64,000 nucleotides of DNA from Bacteroidales bacterium (GTDB taxonomy: Bacteria; Bacteroidota; Bacteroidia; Bacteroidales; UBA6680). A model generated the notes under the pieces. The model did no database searches. It was not told the origin of the DNA and saw nothing but the letters and a program-made list of their open reading frames with translations. How positions within the stretch are numbered: position 1 is the stretch's first letter; every line of letters begins with the position of its first letter. Shown here one piece after another: positions 8,537 through 18,551 of this stretch. The DNA is taken from assembly GCA_025210735.1 (NCBI GenBank), contig JAOARD010000076.1:62001-126000 (forward strand). Reading direction: 5' to 3'. A program made the translations under genes and the position numbers.

Positions 8537-9139
8537 ATGAACTCTTTATTACCAAACTTATCAGGTGTTGTTGAAGCTGGTTGCGACGAAGCAGGCAGAG
8601 GGTGCCTTGCAGGTCCCGTTTTTGCTGCTGCTGTGATACTTCCTATAGATTTTTCGCACCCGTTATTAAACGATTCTAAAAAACTGAGTCATACTAAACG
8701 CATGACCTTAATTGATGATATAAAAAAATACTCTTTAGGATGGGCTGTAGCCTCTGTTGATGCTGCAACTATTGATAAAATCAATATCCTTAAAGCCTCC
8801 ATTATGGCTATGCACCTGTCACTTGACAAACTAACAACAGAATTTAAACATATTATTGTTGATGGTAATAAGTTTTTACCATACAAGAACATTAACCATA
8901 CAACTGTTGTTAAAGGAGATGGTAAGTATTTATCTATTGCAGCTGCATCAATATTGGCAAAGGAGTATCGTGATGATTATATAATAAAACTACACGATGA
9001 ATTTCCGGAATATAACTGGAAAAAGAATAAAGCTTATCCTACAAAAGAGCATAGAAGTGCTATTGAAAAATATGGAATAACTCCATATCACAGAAGAAGC
9101 TTTAAGCTAACTGATGATCAGTTAAAATTAAATTTCTGA
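8537..9139 (+). CDS. rnhB: Ribonuclease HII
   Basis: Removes ribonucleotides from RNA-DNA hybrids and misincorporated ribonucleotides from DNA. The N-terminal AGCDEAGRGCLAGPVFAAAV carries the catalytic Asp-Glu pair, VDGNK the third acidic residue, and SIAAASILAKEYRD the fourth (Asp); the YPTKEH and YGITPYHRRSF motifs follow. At 200 residues it has the normal length for RNase HII. The S46 peptidase gene follows after 35 nt. Confidence 0.96.
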   Translation: MNSLLPNLSGVVEAGCDEAGRGCLAGPVFAAAVILPIDFSHPLLNDSKKLSHTKRMTLIDDIKKYSLGWAVASVDAATIDKINILKASIMAMHLSLDKLTTEFKHIIVDGNKFLPYKNINHTTVVKGDGKYLSIAAASILAKEYRDDYIIKLHDEFPEYNWKKNKAYPTKEHRSAIEKYGITPYHRRSFKLTDDQLKLNF

Positions 9140-9174
9140 TAATAGATTTTGATAAATATATAAAAACGTAGAGA

Positions 9175-11337
9175 ATGAGAAAATTAGTATTTATTAGCTT
9201 ATGCCTGTTACTTACAGTTCAGGTATCAAGAGCCGATGAAGGAATGTGGCTACTCTCAATGCTTAAAGGTAAGAATATTGAGCAGATGAAGAGTAAAGGT
9301 TTTAAACTTTCAGCAGATGATGTTTACTCTGTAAACAAAAACTCTCTTAAAGATGCCATTGTTGGTTTAGGAAGTCAGGGCAGACCTTTCCGTCACTTCT
9401 GTAGTGGAGAGATTATTTCGTCAAAAGGACTATTCCTTACAAACCACCACTGTGGTTACGGACAGATTCAGAAGCACTCTTCTGTTGAGCACAACTACCT
9501 AAAAGATGGTTTTTGGGCATACAGTATGGATCAGGAGTTAGCAAACCCTGGTATAACTGCATCTATTCTTGTAAGAATGGAAGATGTTACAGAGCAATTT
9601 ACATCTAAGTTATCTTCAAAACTTTCTGAAGAGAAGCGTGAAGCAAAAATCAGAAAGATTGCTAAGAAAATTGAGGCAAAAGCTGAGAAAGGGACACACT
9701 ATAAGGCAAACGTAAAGTCAATGTTTAACGGAAACCAGTTTTTCCTTTTCGTTTATGTTATCTATAAAGATGTTCGTCTTGTAGGTGCACCACCATCAGC
9801 AATGGGTAAATTCGGTGGCGATACAGATAACTGGATGTGGCCAAGACATACAGCAGATTTCTCGCTTTTCCGTATCTATACTGCTCCTGACGGATCTCCT
9901 GCAGAGTACTCAAAAGATAATGTGCCTCTAAAGCCTAAGCATCACCTGCCAATATCTATAAAAGGTGTTAAAGAGGGCGATTTTGCTATGGTAATGGGAT
10001 TCCCAGGAACAACAAACAGATTCTTATCTGCTGCTGGCCTTAAGAAGACAATGGATATTACAAACAAGCTTCGTTACGAGATTCGTACTGTAAAGCTTAA
10101 CGAGATGCGTGAGCAGATGAACAAAGATGAGGCTATCAGAATTAAGTATGCTTCAAAATATGCAGGTAGCTCAAACTACTGGAAATATTCATATGTTCAG
10201 AACAAGGCTCTACGTCAGTTGAACACTATGGGTAATAAAGAGCAGATTGAGGCTGATCTTACAAAATGGGTTAATGCAGATCCTAAAAGAGTAAAAGAGT
10301 ACGGTGAGACACTTAAGCTTATTAAGGATTACTATGAAACAAACAGAGAAGTTAACACTAATATGAGCTATGTATCAGAGGCTCTTTTAAGTGGTGCTGA
10401 AGTTCCTGTAAAATCACTTTCTGCCAAAAAATTATTAGAGCTACTTTCTGCAAAGAAAGTAAAGAAAGATAAGGTTGAAGCTATGGCTAAGAGACTGAAG
10501 GCTGCTGGCGACAAGTTCTATAAGGATTATGACCTTACTACTGATAAAAATATGATGAGCGCACTGTTTAAACTTTACAGTGAGAACAACAGTGAGAAAC
10601 CATCTATATTTAAGGTTATTGACACAGAGTATAATGGAGATATTGATATGTTTGTAAACGCACTATACAGAACTTCTGTTTTTGCTGATCAAACAAGATT
10701 CGATAATTTTATTAAGAATCCTACAAAAGAGGTGATTGAGAACGATCTTGCTTACAAAACAGGAGAGTCAATCTACTCTTTCTATCTGCAAATTGCTAAT
10801 AAATATGTAAATGTTGATAAGATTGAGAAAGGTATGCGTCTTTACACAAAAGCTCTTCTTGAGATGAATAAGGATAAGGCTATGTATCCTGATGCAAACT
10901 CAACAATAAGACTTACATATGGTGATATTAACGGATATAGCCCTAAAGATGCGGTATACTACAACTACTTTACAACATTAGATGGTGTTATAGAGAAAGA
11001 TGATCCAAATAATCACGATTTCCAGGTTCCTGAAAGATTAAAGGAGCTACATGCTAAAAAGGATTATGGTCAGTATGCTAAAAACGGTGTACTTAACACT
11101 TGTTTCATCTCAAATAACGATATCACAGGAGGTAATTCAGGTTCTCCTGTAATTAACGCTAATGGTGAGCTTATTGGTACTGCTTTTGACGGAAACTCTG
11201 AAGCTATGTCAGGAGATATTGATTTTGAAGAGAATCTTCAGCGCTGTATTAATCTTGATGTAAGATATACCCTGTTTATTATTGAGAAGTATGCAGGTGC
11301 AAAGAATCTTATTGAGGAGATGACAATTGTAAAATAA
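9175..11337 (+). CDS. S46-family dipeptidyl-peptidase, DPP7-like
   Basis: Serine exopeptidase that releases N-terminal dipeptides in the periplasm; S46 enzymes feed amino-acid fermentation in Bacteroidetes. A signal peptide ends near VSRADEG (residues 1-20). The catalytic His is in FLTNHHCGYGQ and the Ser in TGGNSGSPVINANGE near the C-terminus; NWMWPRHTADF is also typical. The specificity site reads TAFDGN, with Gly where DPP11 enzymes have Arg, which suggests DPP7-like hydrophobic P1 preference rather than Asp/Glu. The 720 residues fit the family. Codon use is cleaner than in neighbouring genes, suggesting good expression. A strong shared terminator follows. Confidence 0.93.
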   Translation: MRKLVFISLCLLLTVQVSRADEGMWLLSMLKGKNIEQMKSKGFKLSADDVYSVNKNSLKDAIVGLGSQGRPFRHFCSGEIISSKGLFLTNHHCGYGQIQKHSSVEHNYLKDGFWAYSMDQELANPGITASILVRMEDVTEQFTSKLSSKLSEEKREAKIRKIAKKIEAKAEKGTHYKANVKSMFNGNQFFLFVYVIYKDVRLVGAPPSAMGKFGGDTDNWMWPRHTADFSLFRIYTAPDGSPAEYSKDNVPLKPKHHLPISIKGVKEGDFAMVMGFPGTTNRFLSAAGLKKTMDITNKLRYEIRTVKLNEMREQMNKDEAIRIKYASKYAGSSNYWKYSYVQNKALRQLNTMGNKEQIEADLTKWVNADPKRVKEYGETLKLIKDYYETNREVNTNMSYVSEALLSGAEVPVKSLSAKKLLELLSAKKVKKDKVEAMAKRLKAAGDKFYKDYDLTTDKNMMSALFKLYSENNSEKPSIFKVIDTEYNGDIDMFVNALYRTSVFADQTRFDNFIKNPTKEVIENDLAYKTGESIYSFYLQIANKYVNVDKIEKGMRLYTKALLEMNKDKAMYPDANSTIRLTYGDINGYSPKDAVYYNYFTTLDGVIEKDDPNNHDFQVPERLKELHAKKDYGQYAKNGVLNTCFISNNDITGGNSGSPVINANGELIGTAFDGNSEAMSGDIDFEENLQRCINLDVRYTLFIIEKYAGAKNLIEEMTIVK

Positions 11338-11355
11338 GTATTACAATATGATATA

Positions 11356-11391
11356 AAAAAAGGTGTCGGAATAGTTCCGACACCTTTTTTG
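11356..11391. terminator. Bidirectional intrinsic terminator
   Basis: AGGTGTCGGAA (11361-11371) and TTCCGACACCT (11375-11385) make a perfect 11-bp stem with a 3-nt loop, flanked by an A-run on the left and a T-run on the right. It serves the convergent S46 and MBG-protein genes. Confidence 0.93.
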
Positions 11392-11398
11392 TTTCCCA

Positions 11399-14300
11399 TT
11401 ACCTGCTAATAATAAACTTGACACTTAACCACTCCCCATCTACCAGAATCTTTACAAAATATATCCCGTTTCCATATGCCGACATATCCTGAGATACCTC
11501 ATCACTACTAACATATTCATCTATAAGTGGTCTTCCGTTTGCATCATAAATAATATATCGTTCTGAATTCTCGGGGAATCTGATATTAATTGTATTATTT
11601 GCCGGATTAGGCCATAATACTATAGCTTTTAGTGTGCTATTATTAACATCTGTTGCCGATTCAACAACAACCAACTGTTGTGATACAGATACTGCTTTCT
11701 CATAATTATCGTTACCATTCTGTATTGCCGTAATTGTTGTAACACCAACATTATATAGAGCAACTGCATGGTTCTGTATTCGGGCTACAGACTGATTTGA
11801 ACTTGTGAACGTAAGAGGTAGTCCTGAAGAACTCTTTGCATCAATGCTAACATAACCATCTGAAAGTTGTGCCTGTTCAAAAGAGTTAAACGTTATTGTT
11901 TGCGGCGATTTATAGATAGTCAGTGTTCCGTTTACAGTAATAATATTATAATTCTCGGCACTGGCATTACCTACCAATATCTCATACTCTCCTACCTTAC
12001 TCCTGCTTGTAGCATTTGTTGTAATTGTAGGTTGTGCAATAAATACCGATGAATTATCGCCATTAACAAAACCTGATACAGTATATGACAGTAGTGGCAA
12101 CTCCTCTCCGTAATTCATACTTTTATCACCAGCTGTAAGCGTTAACTGTGCTCTGTTAATTAACAGTTTTCCATCTTGTTCTGTTATCTCATAATTATCA
12201 TCAAGTCCGGAAAGTAGTTCTATTGCATACTCTCCTACATTGGTTCCTGAATTTGCATTAGTTTGTGGTATAGGCTTACTATCTAAATCGTCAATAGTAT
12301 CGTCATTTTTAAAGCCGGTGTATATAACCTCAAAGTCCGGGTTCATCTCACCAAATATTCTTGAAACATTCTTTACTGTTGCTATAAGTTGTGCTTTAGT
12401 TACATTTAATGTTCCATTCTCATATCTCTCCTCATAGTTTGCAAATGTTGCATTCTCAGGTATTATAGGGTATGCATTAACACCTGAATTTTCATCAGCA
12501 TTTACACTTGCAGTTGGATATTGTTCCGGTGGAAAATCAGAAATTGTCTGACCATTCTTAAATCCGCTGTACGTAAATGTAAAGTCAGGATTAGGATCGC
12601 CATATTCTCTGGTTATACTGTTAGCTTTTATTGTTAATTCTGCCTTTGTAATCGTAAGTATTCCTACATTATAACTAAAGGTATAATTATCGGCAACACC
12701 TCCCACAGCAAGTATCTCCGGCGTTCCAATATCAGCTGCGGCTGTTGCCTCACTATATATAAAAGGCTCTTTTGTAAGTACACTCTTATCCTCTGAGTTT
12801 TTAAATCCTACAATATTATATTCAAACTCCGGGTTACCATCTCCATACTCTCTTGTAGCATTTACAGGTGTTACTGTAAGCGCCGCTTTAGTAATCTCCA
12901 ATACTCCAGTATTCTGAACTTCAATAGTATAATTATTGTCTGTTACATTTGTAAGAGTAATACTATATTCTCCAACATCTGAATTAATATCTGCCGTTAC
13001 AGATCCTACCGGAGGAGTCTCAATATCTGTTTTATCATCGGTAAGCTTAAATCCGCTATACTCAATCTCAAACGATGTTGGATTTGCTTCACCATACTCT
13101 CTTGATATATCCTGTGCTTTGGCAGTAAGAGGTGCTTTTGTAATGGTCAGAACTCCCTTTTTATAATCTGGTTCATAGTTTACAAAACTTCCTCCACCTG
13201 GCATCATATCATGATCTCCCGCATCAGTAGTATTTGGAAGATTTGGATTTAATACAGGATGATCTGCAACCAGAAAATCATCAATAGTTTCACCATTCTT
13301 AAATCCGGTATAGGTAATTGTAAATGTTGGATTATCCTCTCCATATTCGCGTATTTTATCATCTGCTTTTACCTCTAACGGTGCTTTCTCAATAGTTAAG
13401 TCGCCATCGCCAAAATCAAAAGTGTAGTTCTCATCTGAGCCACCAATTAATAGTATATCATAAATACCTACATCAGAATCTAATTCGGCAACAGTATAAG
13501 CTAATGGTTCCGTTGCAATAACACTTTTATCCTCTCCTGTTATAAAACCAGTATAGGTTATTGTAAATTCAGGATCGCCTTCTCCGTATTTTCTACTTTT
13601 ATTATCAGGTGTTGCTGTAAGAGCTGCTTTCTTCACTGTAAGAACACCATCACCAGATTCTACCAGATCGTAATTTGCATCAGTACCATTTGTCATAAAA
13701 GTTATAGGATATGTACCAACCGCACTAGAGATATCTGCTGTTGTTTCGGCAACAGGTCTTGTATCAATATTGGTTTCATCATCTGATAATTTAAATCCAC
13801 TATATATAAATTCTAATGTAGGATTTGCATCTCCATACACCTTCTCAAGATCTTTTATTTTTACCTCTAAAGGAGCCTTTGATATTGTATATTTACCCTT
13901 TACGTAAGTGAAAGTATAATTAGGGAATGTACAGTTATTTGCTTCAATAGCATCTGTATATACATTTGCATCGGTTGCATTATCTATAACTGTAGTACCG
14001 TTTGTTGTTGCTTTTATCTCTGGTTTTTTATCAACCGTAAAACTGGTTTCTGTCTGTCCATTTTTAAAACCGCTATAGTTAACTGTAAGCGTTGCTACAG
14101 CATCTCCATACACACTTGTTTTATCTTCAGCTGTTATTGTTAATGGTGCCGGATTAACTGCAAGTGTTCCGTTTACCAGCGTATATCTGTAATTATCATC
14201 ATTACCTCCGGACAGTAATATATCGTAATCACCAATATCTGAACCAGCATTGGCTGTTGTATGAATCACTGGTTCCGCTGCTAATACAGCCTTTGTCTGT

Positions 14301-17300
14301 GTTCCTATAAATCCGGTATATGAGATTGTAAGTGCAGGATTAACATCTCCGTATATGCGGGTTTTATCTTCGGCAGTTACGGTTAACTCTTTCTTCTCAA
14401 TTGTAAGATTTCCGTTAACTAAATTAAAATCGTAATTCTCATCACTTCCTCCACTTAAGGTTATATCATAATCATTAACATCAGATCCTTCTACAGCTGA
14501 TGTGGCTATTGTAGGTTCAGTTTGTAATACACTCTTATCCTGACTATTTTTAAACCCTGTGTACGTTATTGTAAAATCAGGATTAGCTTCCCCATATACC
14601 TTGGTTTCATTTTCGGCTGTGGCTGTTAATTCAGCTTTAGATACTGTATAATTTCCTTTTACATATGTAAAAGTATAATTAGGAAATGTACAGTTACTTG
14701 GTACTATTCTATCTGTATAAAGACCTACATTTGTATTATTATCAATAACATTTGTTCCGTCTGATGTTACACTTATATCAGGCTTTTTATCATTTGCAAA
14801 ACTGGTCTCTGTCTCCCCATTCTTAAATCCGCTATAGTTAACTGTAAGTGTTGCTACAGCATCGCCATAAACACTTGTTTTATTTTCAGCTGTTATTGTT
14901 AATGGTGCAGAATCAACTGTAAGTGTTCCTGTTACCAACGTAAATCTATAGTTCTCATCATCACCACCTGACAATAATATATTATAATCTCCTGTATCTG
15001 ATGCTGAATTGGCAGTTGTATATGCTATTGGTTCCTCTGTTAAAACAGTTTTTGTTTGTGCTCCAATAAATCCGGAATATGAAACTGTTAGTGTCGGATT
15101 TATATCTCCGTATACACGATTTTTATCTTCGCCAGTTACTGTCAACTCTTTCTTCTCAATTGTTAACTTTCCATTAACCAAAGTAAAATCGTAATTCTCA
15201 TCACTTCCTCCACTTAAAATTATATCATACTCGGCAACATCAGATGTTTCTGCAGCTGATGTCGATATTGTTGGTTCAGTTTGTATTACACTCTTATCCT
15301 GACTATTCTTAAAACCAGTATATGCTATAGTAAATTCAGGGTTAACAGCTCCGTACACCTTTGTTTTATCTTCGGCTGTGGCTGTTATTACAGCTTTAGT
15401 AACATTATAATCTCCTTTTACATATGTAAAGGTATAATTCGGAAACGTACAGTCACTTGGCACAATTCTATTTGTATAAGCACCAACATCTGTGTTATTA
15501 TCAATGGCATTAGTTCCGTCTGTAGTTACATTTATATCAGGCTTTTTATCTGCCGTAAAATCAGCCTCAGTTTCATCGTTTTTAAATCCACTATACGTAA
15601 CTGTTAATGTAGCTACAGGCTCACCATATTCACTGCTTTTATCCTCAGCGGTTATTGTTAATGGTGCAGGGCTAATTACAGTTGCTCCATCTGTTGTTGT
15701 TACATCAAAATATTTAGATGTTCCGGCATTTACAACAACCGGATATGAGGAAGGAACAGAAGTTTTTGTTGCAGCACAAGTAACAGATGGTTCCGTATCA
15801 AACATAGCCGAACTTGTTCCTGCCGGATAGGTTATTGGTTTCAATTCAAACGAGGCTATTTCGTCACCGTATTCATACGTATAACTTTCTGCTTCTACTG
15901 TTAATGCTATCAGATTTATAGTCACCGTTGCTTCATCAGATTCCAGATCAAGAATTGAAGATGTAATTTTAACTTTATATGCACCTGCATGATCGCTATT
16001 TGCATTTGCAACAGATAGTGTAGAGTTTGTTTCTCCGTGAAGTATATTGCCATCTTTATACCACTGATAACTAAGATTGCTACCTGTACAAACAACAGAC
16101 AAATTAAGGGTTTGATTTGCCGTTATTGTAGCATTTGCCGGCTGAGTTGTAATTGAAGGAAAAGCACCATCAGCCTCATATATACCCATGTCTACAACAG
16201 ATTCTGTAACACGCGGTTGATTATTAAAATCAACACTTAGTCCACCTAATAGGGCATTACTACCCATATTAATTACAGGCGAGGTTGACTTAGGGTAATA
16301 GTTATCATTATCTGAATCTGTAAACTGAGGATCTGTATTAAGATTACCATTACTGGTATTACCTCCCTGCACAGCACTATATGTTACTGTTGGTGTTAAT
16401 CCAGAGGTAGATTTTATATTCACTGTTCCTATATTACCCCATATAATACTATTACCAATATTACAGGTTGGTGTGCCCGACATATCACCATCATTTGATA
16501 TATGAATCAGACCATTTGTAATATCATGTTTAGTAAAAACGCTATTTATTATCTCCACATTAGCAGGAGCATCCTTATCAATTATCTCTATAGCCGATCC
16601 TAAGGAAGAGCTATTATTATTAAATAGTGTATTCTTTATATCAACTGTACCTGCAACTATCTTTATAGCACCAGCTGATGATGTTCCAATATTATCTTTA
16701 AAAATCGTGTTCATAATACTCATTGAATGTACTGAGATCTTTAAAGCTCCGGCTGAGGTACTTGATTGGTTACTATTAAATGTAACTCCGTTTAATATTG
16801 ATGTATTTGAGTATATTCCTGCTGCACTACCCTCCGATGTAGACATATTATTACTGAACTCCGAATCATATATAGAACAATCTGTTGTTCTTGAAGTATA
16901 CGTATCATTCTGATTATAATATATAGCCGCAAATGATTTACCTGAATTCAATCTAAAAATACAATCTTTCACAAATAAACTTGCATTCCCTATTACACAT
17001 ACACCACCACCATAATCCTCATCAGATCCGTCATTCTTATTGGCATTTCCCCCTTCAATTATTACACCATTTAGTTCCAGTGCTCTTATTGAACCTGTGC
17101 CGCCATCATATTTAATTACATGGTAAGTATTATCTCCATTGTTTAATTCAATACCAATATCTCCGGAGATAATTGTCTCATTCGCCGTTATATTTCTCTC
17201 TTCAGGGTCAGATGTATTTGCCGTGTATCCTCCTAATATTGCAACACGTGTTTTTGCACTAATGGTTAACCAGTTAGTTCTCACACTGGTTGCACTAACC

Positions 17301-17530
17301 TTATAAGTACCTTCTGCAATACGTAATTCTATATTCTGATCACTTAATGCATTTATTGCAGCAACTGCATCGTAAATTGTTGTATAGGCATTTGTCCAAG
17401 AACTACCATCACCTGATCCTGTTGCATCCTCATCAAGATATCTAACAGTCTGCGCATTAGCTTCTGTTAATAGTAATAATATAAGAAGTGTGGTAATAAT
17501 ATATTTGAATACAAATATCAGCCTTTTCAT
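11399..17530 (-). CDS. Giant T9SS cargo protein: beta-helix, Ig-like domain, about 16 MBG repeats, type A sorting domain
   Basis: A 2043-residue secreted protein. A signal peptide (TEANAQ, about residue 26) is followed by a right-handed beta-helix-like region (about 90-440, many short N/S/G-rich strands), an Ig-like domain (about 455-535, QWYKDG), and about 16 MBG-type repeats of about 84 residues. The repeats carry recurring phrases such as VYGDANP, YSGFKNG, ITYTGF and LTITAEDK. A bacterial Ig-like segment (SPQTITFNSF) and a C-terminal T9SS type A sorting domain (VLWPNPANNTINI to FIISR) follow. The sorting domain is removed during T9SS export, leaving the protein on the surface or released. 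It is probably a long adhesin-like stalk; its ligand is unknown. Confidence 0.9.
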   Translation of the reverse strand: MKRLIFVFKYIITTLLILLLLTEANAQTVRYLDEDATGSGDGSSWTNAYTTIYDAVAAINALSDQNIELRIAEGTYKVSATSVRTNWLTISAKTRVAILGGYTANTSDPEERNITANETIISGDIGIELNNGDNTYHVIKYDGGTGSIRALELNGVIIEGGNANKNDGSDEDYGGGVCVIGNASLFVKDCIFRLNSGKSFAAIYYNQNDTYTSRTTDCSIYDSEFSNNMSTSEGSAAGIYSNTSILNGVTFNSNQSSTSAGALKISVHSMSIMNTIFKDNIGTSSAGAIKIVAGTVDIKNTLFNNNSSSLGSAIEIIDKDAPANVEIINSVFTKHDITNGLIHISNDGDMSGTPTCNIGNSIIWGNIGTVNIKSTSGLTPTVTYSAVQGGNTSNGNLNTDPQFTDSDNDNYYPKSTSPVINMGSNALLGGLSVDFNNQPRVTESVVDMGIYEADGAFPSITTQPANATITANQTLNLSVVCTGSNLSYQWYKDGNILHGETNSTLSVANANSDHAGAYKVKITSSILDLESDEATVTINLIALTVEAESYTYEYGDEIASFELKPITYPAGTSSAMFDTEPSVTCAATKTSVPSSYPVVVNAGTSKYFDVTTTDGATVISPAPLTITAEDKSSEYGEPVATLTVTYSGFKNDETEADFTADKKPDINVTTDGTNAIDNNTDVGAYTNRIVPSDCTFPNYTFTYVKGDYNVTKAVITATAEDKTKVYGAVNPEFTIAYTGFKNSQDKSVIQTEPTISTSAAETSDVAEYDIILSGGSDENYDFTLVNGKLTIEKKELTVTGEDKNRVYGDINPTLTVSYSGFIGAQTKTVLTEEPIAYTTANSASDTGDYNILLSGGDDENYRFTLVTGTLTVDSAPLTITAENKTSVYGDAVATLTVNYSGFKNGETETSFANDKKPDISVTSDGTNVIDNNTNVGLYTDRIVPSNCTFPNYTFTYVKGNYTVSKAELTATAENETKVYGEANPDFTITYTGFKNSQDKSVLQTEPTIATSAVEGSDVNDYDITLSGGSDENYDFNLVNGNLTIEKKELTVTAEDKTRIYGDVNPALTISYTGFIGTQTKAVLAAEPVIHTTANAGSDIGDYDILLSGGNDDNYRYTLVNGTLAVNPAPLTITAEDKTSVYGDAVATLTVNYSGFKNGQTETSFTVDKKPEIKATTNGTTVIDNATDANVYTDAIEANNCTFPNYTFTYVKGKYTISKAPLEVKIKDLEKVYGDANPTLEFIYSGFKLSDDETNIDTRPVAETTADISSAVGTYPITFMTNGTDANYDLVESGDGVLTVKKAALTATPDNKSRKYGEGDPEFTITYTGFITGEDKSVIATEPLAYTVAELDSDVGIYDILLIGGSDENYTFDFGDGDLTIEKAPLEVKADDKIREYGEDNPTFTITYTGFKNGETIDDFLVADHPVLNPNLPNTTDAGDHDMMPGGGSFVNYEPDYKKGVLTITKAPLTAKAQDISREYGEANPTSFEIEYSGFKLTDDKTDIETPPVGSVTADINSDVGEYSITLTNVTDNNYTIEVQNTGVLEITKAALTVTPVNATREYGDGNPEFEYNIVGFKNSEDKSVLTKEPFIYSEATAAADIGTPEILAVGGVADNYTFSYNVGILTITKAELTIKANSITREYGDPNPDFTFTYSGFKNGQTISDFPPEQYPTASVNADENSGVNAYPIIPENATFANYEERYENGTLNVTKAQLIATVKNVSRIFGEMNPDFEVIYTGFKNDDTIDDLDSKPIPQTNANSGTNVGEYAIELLSGLDDNYEITEQDGKLLINRAQLTLTAGDKSMNYGEELPLLSYTVSGFVNGDNSSVFIAQPTITTNATSRSKVGEYEILVGNASAENYNIITVNGTLTIYKSPQTITFNSFEQAQLSDGYVSIDAKSSSGLPLTFTSSNQSVARIQNHAVALYNVGVTTITAIQNGNDNYEKAVSVSQQLVVVESATDVNNSTLKAIVLWPNPANNTINIRFPENSERYIIYDANGRPLIDEYVSSDEVSQDMSAYGNGIYFVKILVDGEWLSVKFIISR
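11890..15910 (-). repeat. MBG repeat array with a 759-bp higher-order repeat
   Basis: About sixteen domain-sized repeats lie inside the giant protein gene. In its N-terminal half the units recur as triplets. A conserved stretch (AACTGTAAG.GTTGCTACAG and its variant) occurs at 14081, 14840 and 15599, exactly 759 bp (253 codons) apart. Units 2, 5 and 8 resemble each other most, as do 3 with 6 and 4 with 7. Units nearer the C-terminus are more diverged. Array borders are approximate. Confidence 0.8.
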
Positions 17531-17590
17531 AATCAGGGTTACATTAATTTAACTACTGTTGCAGGCTAAATAACCTACATACCCTGATAC
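17531..17590 (-). promoter_or_regulatory. Structured 5' leader of the MBG-protein gene
   Basis: On the transcript ATCAGGGT (plus 17588-17581) can pair with ACCCTGAT (plus 17539-17532), closing one base before the ATG. Inside, GTAGGTTA and TAGCCTGC (within 17561-17578) form a second 8-bp stem with two wobble pairs. The nested fold is seen in sequence; a regulatory role is inference. Confidence 0.45.
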
Positions 17591-17721
17591 GAACAATAAT
17601 GATTAATGTTACTGTCGATGTGAATTTAACAGTACTATATATCTAACTTATTACATGCTTTACAGCGTAAGACAAATACACCTGTAAATCATTGTATTAT
17701 GTTAGTCAAAAATAGATACTT

Positions 17722-18534
17722 TTACATAAATAGCAGTAAACTAACAGACATAACAGCCATTCCTGCAACAAGCCCGTAAACTGACAAATGGTGTTCACCA
17801 TACTCTCTTGATGCAGGGAGTAGCTCATCTAAACTTATAAACACCATAATACCGGCAACCATACCAAAAACAATTCCCATAACTGTCTGGCTATGCTCAA
17901 TAAATGGCAAAAGTATCAGATATCCAACAATTGCTCCAACAGGTTCTGCTAAACCAGACAGGAAGCTATATGTGAATGCCTTCTTTTTATTATTTGTAGC
18001 ATAGAAGATAGGAACAGAAACAGCTATTCCTTCCGGAATATTATGTATTGCAATAGCTATAGCAATAGCTATTCCCAGACTTGGGTCAGATAGAGCAGCT
18101 GTAAATGTGGCAAGTCCTTCCGGAAAATTATGAATTGCTATTGCCAGAGCTGTAAATATACCCATTCTGTAAAGTTTATTTTTGGGCGGCTGAACCTTAC
18201 CAATATCCTCAACCATTCTCATCTCATGCGGATTTTCAAATGATGGTATCAGTTTGTCAATTATAGCAATTAGTGCTATCCCTCCAAAGAAAGAGGCTAC
18301 TGTAAGCCAGTTTCCATTCACCTCGCCAAACTTATCTGTAAGAGCATCTTTTGATTTTACAAAAATCTCAACTAACGATACATAAATCATTACGCCGGCA
18401 GAGAACCCCAGAGATAAAGCCAGAAATTTTTTGTTTGTTGTTTTTGTAAAGAATGCCAATGCACTACCAATTCCTGTTGCTAATCCAGCAAAAACAGTAA
18501 GACCTATTGCTACTATAAAAGTTCCGTTTTCCAT
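17722..18534 (-). CDS. zupT: ZIP-family metal transporter (ZupT-like)
   Basis: Inner-membrane divalent-metal importer of the ZIP family (zinc, possibly iron or manganese). It has about eight hydrophobic segments, and the two signature metal-binding helices carry HNFPEG and HNIPEG. The cytosolic loop between segments 3 and 4 holds NPHEMRMVED rather than a long His-rich tract. It is 270 residues, typical for ZupT. It starts 17 nt after the SpoIIE phosphatase gene and probably shares its transcript. Substrate choice cannot be read from the sequence. Confidence 0.9.
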   Translation of the reverse strand: MENGTFIVAIGLTVFAGLATGIGSALAFFTKTTNKKFLALSLGFSAGVMIYVSLVEIFVKSKDALTDKFGEVNGNWLTVASFFGGIALIAIIDKLIPSFENPHEMRMVEDIGKVQPPKNKLYRMGIFTALAIAIHNFPEGLATFTAALSDPSLGIAIAIAIAIHNIPEGIAVSVPIFYATNNKKKAFTYSFLSGLAEPVGAIVGYLILLPFIEHSQTVMGIVFGMVAGIMVFISLDELLPASREYGEHHLSVYGLVAGMAVMSVSLLLFM

Positions 18535-18551
18535 ATTTACATTCTGTAGAA

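Noticed and set aside
13850..15700. The repeats as a CRISPR array or non-coding satellite
   Set aside because: The frame is open throughout, the period is a multiple of three and each unit encodes a recognisable MBG domain.
11867..17000. Several plus-strand ORFs of 60-110 codons opposite the MBG protein gene
   Set aside because: They recur because the coding strand is repetitive, have no family features and no start signals. They are antisense shadows.
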